A stretch of DNA of 64,000 bases from the NCBI GenBank assembly GCA_949592205.1, contig CATIUR010000001.1, positions 242,160,250 to 242,224,249 of the forward strand, in the 5' to 3' direction. The notes under the pieces were generated by a model. It did not search any database. It saw only the letters and a program-made list of their open reading frames with translations, and was not told where the DNA came from. The stretch is from Helichrysum umbraculigerum (taxonomy: Eukaryota; Streptophyta; Magnoliopsida; Asterales; Asteraceae). The position numbers were made by a program, and so were the translations under genes. Shown here piece after piece: positions 57,123 to 64,000 of the stretch. The number at the start of each line of letters is the position of its first letter. Within the stretch, counting starts at the first letter, position 1.

Positions 57123-57409
57123 CCCGCTCCCGAGTTGTTTTTTCGAAAGAAGAGAAGAGAAGCCGAAAGAAATACGAATCACATTGTGTTCCAGAGTTTT
57201 GTTTACGGAGAGAAGAGAAGAGAAGTAGGAGGGCGATTTGAGCTTCTTTTCTCTCCAAACTTTCTCTCCAAAAGTGGAAAGAAATTGTACGATGAAAAAT
57301 TAAACAAGTTATAAAATGTGACTTTCTTCCATTTCTCTCCAACTCACGAACACGAATCCGTATAAATTTCATTTCTCTTCTTTCCAATTCTATTCAACTC
57401 GGGAACACA
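57123..57409. mobile_element. MITE-like inverted repeat element
   Basis: Left end CCCGCTCCCGAGTTG, right end CAACTCGGGAACACA, continued by matching GAAAGAAGAGAAG stretches. A 103-codon frame inside (57076-57387, minus) is low-complexity and not a gene. Target duplication not resolved. Confidence 0.6.
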
Positions 57410-57565
57410 TAAATATTATTTCTCCTCTCTTTTTTCTCCATCATTTTTTACCTTTTTTCTCTTCTCTTCTGGCCTAAGTTTTGAAATTTCTAAACTACTT
57501 CTAACACTTAAATCGAATTAGATTTGTCAATCATTAATTTCGATAACAAACAAATAAAGTATTGG

Positions 57566-57718
57566 TGTAACGCCCCCGCAAAGCTGAAAGCAGTGACTAA
57601 CCGGATACCTTCAGATTTCAACTAAAAACTATGGTGGGAGATATCAATTAGTCACAACTTTAGACTTATAAGGAACTCAAACTTCTTATCTCAAACCGAT
57701 GTGGGACGGGTTGTTACA
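57566..57718 (+). mobile_element. TRIM-like solo LTR, 153 bp
   Basis: TGTAACGCCCCC to GGGTTGTTACA, with ATTGG repeated on both sides (57561-57565 and 57719-57723). Contains AACCGATGTGGGAC, a phrase common in small plant LTR elements. Family not determined. Confidence 0.75.
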
Positions 57719-57723
57719 ATTGG

Positions 57724-58440
57724 TGAATGTCAAATGTTTAATTTTAGTAACAACCTAAACCATACTATATATATTGTATTATTGTTTCCTTAAATATTTA
57801 ATTAAAAAATTTCATTTCTATAAGTATCCCAATAAGTCAACAACATAATTTATTGTCACTTTTATATTTTAATCTTAGTTATGAATTCACATAAAAACAT
57901 GCTTAAAAAAAAGAATGAACTTTTTTTTGTAATTTAGAGTAAACATAAATTTCTTTTCAAAATGGTAAATATAACAAATCACGTTATCTTACTCATTATT
58001 AAAATGCATACGACTATCACCATTATAAATAATCGTATAGCATCAACAGAAAAAAAATTAATCCCGTTGTTTTGCCTATTTGCTAGTATGTTATTAATCC
58101 CCACTTATTTATTCTTTGGTAAATAAATATTGATATTCCATTATTATTTTTCCAGTTGTAATTAAATAATCAGACAGAAACATCAATATCAAATTGGATA
58201 TCTATCATTCTATGAATCTATGGCATACAAGTGTGACGCGGGTACTCAATTGTAAGAGAACACAAAAAGGGTATCGTTATCGGAGAATAAACGTTGCCAC
58301 GTCCTCGTCAATGACTCAACCGGATTGAATGGTCAATATTTGTCTAACAGCCAGTCAGCTACTTGTTATATGTGTGTTTGATTTGCTTTATCTTGGGGAG
58401 ATTAACCAATTTAGAACAAACTTTTATCTTTCACTAGCTA
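57724..58440. other. Intergenic, no gene seen
   Basis: AT-rich, without ORFs or recognised repeat ends. Confidence 0.5.
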
Positions 58441-58443
58441 TTA

Positions 58444-59118
58444 GAGCACGGGGTGTGATAACACTGTGTTTACAGTGTTTTTGGTGTTGTGTTGTGAGTT
58501 AAAATTATGGGGTGTGGTAACAGTGTTGTGGACAGTGTTCTGGAATATTTTATTATTTGTTTTATTTGTTTCTTTAATGTAATTATATTATTAATATTAA
58601 TAATTAAAAATATATAAATCAAGTAAAAAAAAATTAATTTTCCTACCAACTAGATGTTTAAAAAAAATGATTTTTTCTACCTACAACAAAACAAATTTAC
58701 AAGTCCCTGTCAACTTTTATTTTTCCCTATAACCTTTCACTTTTCATTTTAATAATAATAATATAATAATAATAATAATATAAATAATAATAATAAAAGC
58801 ACATGCATTCTCTCCATGTGTTTCGATTGGTTTCTTCTTCTTCTTCCCTATCACACAGCAAAAACTCAGGAAACACACAACCCAAATATACTGCCTCTTT
58901 TTAATTTCTTTTTTTTTTATGTTATGATTGGCACAAAAACAGTAAAAAAACAATTAAAAAATGGGAAACGGCATGGAGGAGCGGCGTGGGATTTCCAACG
59001 GTACCATCAAAACGCCGCCGCAACGCCGCCAGAAAACGCAGTGGCGGGGAGGCAAAACGCCGAAAGACAGCGTTTTGGGTGAAAAACGTTGACGGAACGG
59101 CTCCCACACCGTATGCTC
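58444..59118. mobile_element. PIF/Harbinger-type non-autonomous element
   Basis: 675 bp, begins GAGCACGGGGTGTG and ends CACACCGTATGCTC, with TTA on both sides (58441-58443 and 59119-59121). Contains an (AAT)n microsatellite (about 58750-58797) and a GC-rich stretch with repeated AACGCCG. No transposase. Confidence 0.78.
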
Positions 59119-59121
59119 TTA

Positions 59122-59754
59122 GTTGTCATGGGTTAATAATAGCTTAATTTTTATATTTTCGGTTTTTTGTTTCATTTTAACAGTTAAAGTTCCTTTCCTC
59201 GTAACTTAATACTCCAACTTTCAAAGTTTTGATGGTTTACCCATTTATGAGGATATTTGATTTTATACTTCAAATGTTTAATCCCTAAAGTTTATTTTTT
59301 TCACTTATTTTACCCTTACAAGTTTATCTAGTTTAATTACCTAACTTTCAAAAGTTTATAGCGATTTAACCAAGGTTGTAAAAGTAGTAGTCGAGGACTA
59401 GTCAGTCGGGACCTCGTAGGGACTAGTCGGATTTAGACTTTTGTGGGTTTTTTTTTTTACATTTAAATAATAAATTTCAAATATTGTGTGTAAATATAGA
59501 TGAGAACCTAAACATAAACTTAAATAAATAAGAAAATTACATAAACCGTTCTTGTAGTTTGATTCAAATTTCACTGCTAGTCCTTTAATTATTATAATTA
59601 CATCAGTCATCCTTTCTTTTGAAACTTGTCACACCAATGGTCCTTTACACTAACGGTCGTTAAAAAACTCAGTTAAGTGAAGTCACATGTAATACACATG
59701 AGGGTAAATTAGACAATTTATAATAAAGGGCCTTCTAATTACTTTCTCGGTTTC
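59122..59754. other. Intergenic, no gene seen
   Basis: Includes a short CGAGGACTAGTCAGTCGGGA palindromic patch at about 59391. Nothing else recognised. Confidence 0.45.
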
Positions 59755-60000
59755 TGAGAAGCGGAAGCTAATTCAATGTTTTCATCAAGAATCAAGAACA
59801 CAAAATGAGATTAACTCGATTGATTGCATTAACAGAAATGAAGAACATTACATCGCTTATATACACTGTACACACTAATACCTGCTAACAAACTATTAAC
59901 CGCCTATTTAACAAACTTCTAACTAATCACATAATAAGTTACACTTTTGACCCTTGGACTTTCAATATTTACATTTAAATACAAACTATACATTATTCCA
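59755..60000 (-). repeat. Copia 3' LTR (element C2)
   Basis: 246 bp, TGAGAAGC to ATTCCA on the plus strand. The polypurine tract (minus strand ACTTGAGGGGAGGAT, 60002-60016) overlaps the end of the pol frame. The partner LTR is beyond the window, so the inner boundary is approximate. Confidence 0.65.
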
Positions 60001-60010
60001 TATCCTCCCC

Positions 60011-63000
60011 TCAAGTTGGAGGCATTGCAAGACCCAACTTGTCAATCAAGAATGAATGCTGAACTCTTCCCAGTGCTTTAGTCATAACGTCAGCTAATTG
60101 AAGTGAGGTAGGTATAACGCCCCAAAATTTACAACTGTTTTTTTTTTTTTTTTTTTTAAACAATGCGGAAGCTCAAGTCCCAAAACATATATATACATAA
60201 AATGACATGTCGTCATCTTCCCTTACCTAAATTCTAAGTATTGATTATTACCGTTTACAAAACAATCCTTTATATCCTGGGCATTATATAATCAAACATT
60301 TTAAACTGTATTAAATAATAATCAGAGTAATCCTAGTCAAACATTCTTCAGTTACTCCTTGACCCGCCCATAACAAAAGATATTAACCTGCAAGGAGTAA
60401 ACAACGAGGGATTAGCACGAAGCTAAGTGAGTTAACTCATCACTAACAATACAATTTAGTTTAACACTATGAGTTCACCACATTTAACACTTTGACTCAA
60501 CATCACCAGAGGATCGGTGGCCCTTGTGGCGCCCTCAGCCGCGGTGGCCCACCAAGCGACACTTACACCAACTGCAGGCCAGTACAGTGGTTAACCGATA
60601 ACCGTATGTTACCTTTAGTCAACACAAGCCTTACTCACAACGAATGTTCACAACCCTTGTGTTGACTAACCTGTAACAACACAGTCCAACATAGTTGACC
60701 TCTATTAACACAGTTACCAAATAGGTCACTTAACACTTAACACTTTAACACTTTAACACAATTCACAATTCAACTTAACACAGAAATAACACTTAACACT
60801 TGAAGTAACCACAATAGTGATCACTAAATTATAGTGAGAGATCAAAGTCCACTCACCGACTACCCTAGTCGCCCACTCAGTAGTCTAATATCACTGAGTC
60901 TTCTCCATATCTGGAAATACAACAAAATACACAAGTCAGTTACTTGTATCAAATCTACATAACATTACTCCAATAGATTTATACCAAAAATCTCAATTCA
61001 TATGTATTAACATAATCATCACATACATCAAGTTTCATACTTCTTGAATTGTTTCTTAATCATGATTAGATATCATGTTAACCACTTTTCAACTATATAT
61101 CAATTTAGTTATCCCTTGTAGTAATTTCACATAATTCATTCCATTAATATGAATTATCACTATTAACTTCATTAGTTCACTCTCACCTAATAAATCATGA
61201 TAATTATAATCAACTTATCACCTTAGTTCACATTAATCCTTGTTAACTAACATGATCACATCAATAACAAGATTAATAGCTTCCAAATTAACAATCCACT
61301 AAAACACTTCATGAACACTTAATCAAATTCTTCCATTTTAAGTTAGGGCTCATGTCATAATCATGGATTAGGCACTAATTAACAACTCTAACATAACCAC
61401 AATCTTTACTTCATAAATTATCAACTAAATCACACTTTTATCATGAATACACCATAATCTTTTCTCTCTAAGTTAGGGTTTTACTTATAATCAAGAATTT
61501 CTTATCAACTAATGATAATATGATCATTACTAGCTTAGATTCAAGATTAATCATACCAACTAAATCAAATATTCAAAACCCCAATTTCTAGGGTTATAGA
61601 AATCACGAAATTAACACTTATAACATGCTTTGAATGATAATGAAATGATTAATCTATGTTAATAACTCATAACTAACAACTATTGCACAAAATCAAACCC
61701 TAATTTCGGATTTACATCAAGAACACCCAAACCCCCAAATTCTAGGGTTCTTAAATCAAAGATTTGAGACTTACAAGTTGATTAGGATGATTAGAATATG
61801 ATAATCCATGCGTTTGAAGCTTGAATCCGAATTATGAAGCTCTAATTTTGATGATTTCTCCATGTTTTTGGTTTTGGAATCAATGTGTGTGTGTATATGT
61901 TCATACGTACGTATGTATGAATGTGTGGGAATAAAACCCGATCCATCCCATATAATATACCCTATAAGTGTTAATTTTCATTCCCCGTATTTATTATTGT
62001 CTGGAACTTAAAAACCATTTGCGGGGAAATACAATTTTATTTTACCGTCAACTAAATAAATTTAAAACAAACAATATTTCACTAGCCACAATATTTCCTG
62101 AGGCTTATCGACCTATTAATTATACAATCAAACACAATAACAATTTTAAATCACATTTAAAATTTACAGAAAATACCTATTACTTCTAGGCCCAATTTGA
62201 GGATGTTACAGTAGGAATATATGCAGTTTGTAGAAAACCATCTTGAACCTTCTCTCTAGTAAAATGACAATCTATATCAAGATGTTTTGATCTCTCATGG
62301 AAACAAGGGTTAGCTGCAAGTTGTTGTGCAGACTTATTGTCACAGAACAAAGTAATAGGCAAATGAACAGGAATGTGCAAGTCCTTTAACAAGTATGATA
62401 ACCACATTAACTCACAAGTTGTGGCTGCCATGCTTCTATATTCTGCCTCAGTAGAAGACTTAGATACAGTGGCTTGCTTCTTTAATTTGTTTTCCATGAT
62501 ACTAAGGCATGACCAAGAAAGATACAATAACCAGTAAGTGACTTTCTAGTCATTAAGCAGGCTGCCCAGTCAGCATCAGAAAAACCAGTAACTTTGAGAT
62601 GAGATTGAACTGGATAAAAGAGGCCTTTAGCAATTGAACCTTTAAGATACTTCAACAAATGCAATGCAGCTTGCATGTGTAGATCAGTTGGAGTAGAAAC
62701 AAATTGACTGAGGTGCTGGACTGCATAGGATATGTCTGGCCTAGTCATGGTTAAATACAGTAGCCTGCCCACTAATCTTCTATAAGAATCAGGACTAGTC
62801 AAAGGAACACCTTTATTAGAAGCTAACTTCAAGTGTTGTGGTAAAGGAAACTCAACTGGTTTGACTGCAGTTAAACCAACATCTTGTAATAGATCCAAAA
62901 TGTATTTCCTTTGATTCAGATAAGTGCCAGCACTAGTTCTACAAATCTCAATACCCAAAAAGTATTTGGCTAACCCAAGATCTTTGATAGTAAATTTGGC

Positions 63001-64000
63001 ATCTAAGGCTGCTTTGGTGGTCTGAATTTCTAAATCACAATTACCAGTAAGTAATACATCATCAACATATACTAGTGCTGCAGTAAAGTGATCTCCTTCA
63101 ACCTTTACAAACAAGGAATAGTCATGTTTTGACTGTGTATACCCAAGTGACACCAAAAATTTTGTGAACTCATGATTCCATTGCCTTGAAGCCTGTTTCA
63201 AACCATAAAGAGATCTTTTTAATTTGCACACTTGGTTAGGTTTAGCCTGATGATATCCTTCAGGAGGTTTCATGTAAATATCTTCCTCTATATAACCATG
63301 TAGGAAAGCATTATTAATATCCAGCTGATGAAGGGGCCAATTCTTGGCAGTGGCAATAGCAATTAATACCCTTACAGTGGCCAATTTTGCCACTGGAGAG
63401 AAGGTATGTTTATAATCTTGGCCTTCCTTTTGATCAAACCCCCTGATGACTAACCTAGCTTTATATCTTTCCACAGAACCATCAGGATTGTATTTAATCT
63501 TATACACCCATTTAGATGAAATAGCTCTATGTCCTGCTGGTAAATCAGTCAACTCCCATGTTTCATTTCCTTCTAAAGCCTTAAGCTCTTTATTCATAGC
63601 ATCTACCCACATTTGATCTTTACTAGCTTGTGTATAACTAGTTGGCTCAGAAACAGCACAGACATTAGCTAAGAAAGCTATGTAGGAATGTGGGATATTG
63701 ACAAAATCTTTCTTATGGAATAAGGGATACAAAGGTGATTTTGTAACAGATGCAGCAGTAGCATTAGGAGTGACAAAATCCTTCAACCAAGCAGGTTTTG
63801 TGGAAACCTTACTAGTCCTTCTCAATGGAGCAGGTTGAACTGGGGCAGGAATGACATTAGGTAGATTATCAGGAGGAAGATCAGAAGTGGTATTAGCAGG
63901 AATAGGAGAAGAAGATGAACTTTGAGTTGTGAATGGAACAAAATCTGAATCATCATCTGTTGTGGGTAAAGGAACAGAAGAATGATCAGGAATAGATGAT
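60011..64000 (-). pseudogene. Copia pol (C2): RT and RNase H, frameshifted and split by S2, partial
   Basis: Runs off the right edge. From there: a Ser/Pro-rich linker, RT (frame 63825-62482) with AFLHGYIEEDIYMKPPEG and YVDD at residues 253-256 of that frame, then RNase H from SDADWAACLMTRKSLTGYC. At about 62490-62500 the frame shifts; RNase H goes on in another frame with SSTEAEYRSMA and LFCDNKSA. The frame is then cut at about 62216 by solo LTR S2 and resumes from 60107 (LQLADVMTKALG) to the stop at 60013-60011. The domain order RT then RNase H at the end, YVDD and the ADxxTK tail are copia hallmarks. Not functional as it stands. Confidence 0.92.
60113..62210 (+). mobile_element. S2: solo LTR inside copia pol
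   Basis: 2098 bp, TATAACGCCCC to GAGGATGTTACA, with GTAGG on both sides (60108-60112 and 62211-62215). The first bases read TA rather than TG, a likely point change. No internal region, so it is a solo LTR, probably Ty3/gypsy. Orientation not certain; no CpG palindrome array is evident. Confidence 0.85.

Noticed and set aside
57076..57387. 103-codon frame on the minus strand
   Set aside because: Coincides with a purine/pyrimidine-rich MITE-like inverted repeat.
58816..59107. 88- and 61-codon frames
   Set aside because: Inside a non-autonomous Harbinger-type element, low-complexity, no transposase motif.

Overview
This is a eukaryotic, plant nuclear window. The only ordinary host gene is a six-exon gene with GT-AG introns for a tonoplast dicarboxylate transporter (minus strand, 37006-41585). 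Almost everything else is transposable elements: LTR retrotransposons with plant-type primer sites (initiator tRNA-Met or tRNA-Asp), chromodomain-bearing Ty3/gypsy polyproteins, a tRNA-derived SINE and many short inverted-repeat DNA transposons. A eudicot fits; an Asteraceae-like genome is my guess from the style of the elements and is not proven.

Layout. Positions 1-1193 hold the 3' end of a copia element (C1). From 1800 to 34731 there is a nest: a small PIF/Harbinger-type MITE is split by element O (1844-34415, tRNA-Asp primer site, 5-bp target duplication CTTAG at both ends). O's 5' LTR region contains element B (non-coding internal region, tandem LTR-internal-LTR layout). B is in turn split by a full-length chromovirus G1 (3543-14139, minus strand, target duplication TATGT) and by a solo LTR S1 (22721-25486, target duplication GAATG). 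LTR divergence counted by eye falls in the order the nesting demands: O about 2 percent, B about 0.8 percent, G1 about 0.6 percent. O has no gag-pol but carries an intact 407-codon ORF of unknown function. From 34735 to 43203 come a hAT relic with a recognisable transposase C-terminus, the transporter gene, and a SINE split by a hAT MITE in the gene's upstream region. G2 (43209-56303, plus strand) is an intact, very young chromovirus. From 56304 to the end are small DNA elements, a TRIM-like solo LTR, and a copia element C2 (minus strand, runs off the window) broken by a frameshift and a solo LTR S2.

The most unusual signal is in the LTRs and leaders. Five element families carry arrays of CpG-rich short palindromes: GAATCCGGCGGATTC (B, G2, and on the opposite strand in O), CCAACCGGCGGTTGG (O), an ATGCGACACAA/TTGTGTCGCAT hairpin (G1) and an ACGTCGCA/TGCGACGT hairpin (S1). 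In G2 the 15-mers come as seven pairs, each with exactly four bases between partners, and the variable arm bases match between the two partners (13 of 14 positions) much better than within one copy (7 of 14). The conserved unit therefore looks like a 34-nt hairpin. In G1, G2, B and S1 the array lies downstream of a GTAAG splice-donor-like site, and in G1 and G2 both internal ORFs start just after a splice-acceptor-like site. One reading, which is inference, is a retrovirus-like arrangement in which the hairpins remain only in unspliced genomic RNA.

G1 and G2 each have an extra ORF between the primer site and gag-pol, in addition to an uninterrupted gag-protease-RT-RNaseH-integrase-chromodomain ORF.
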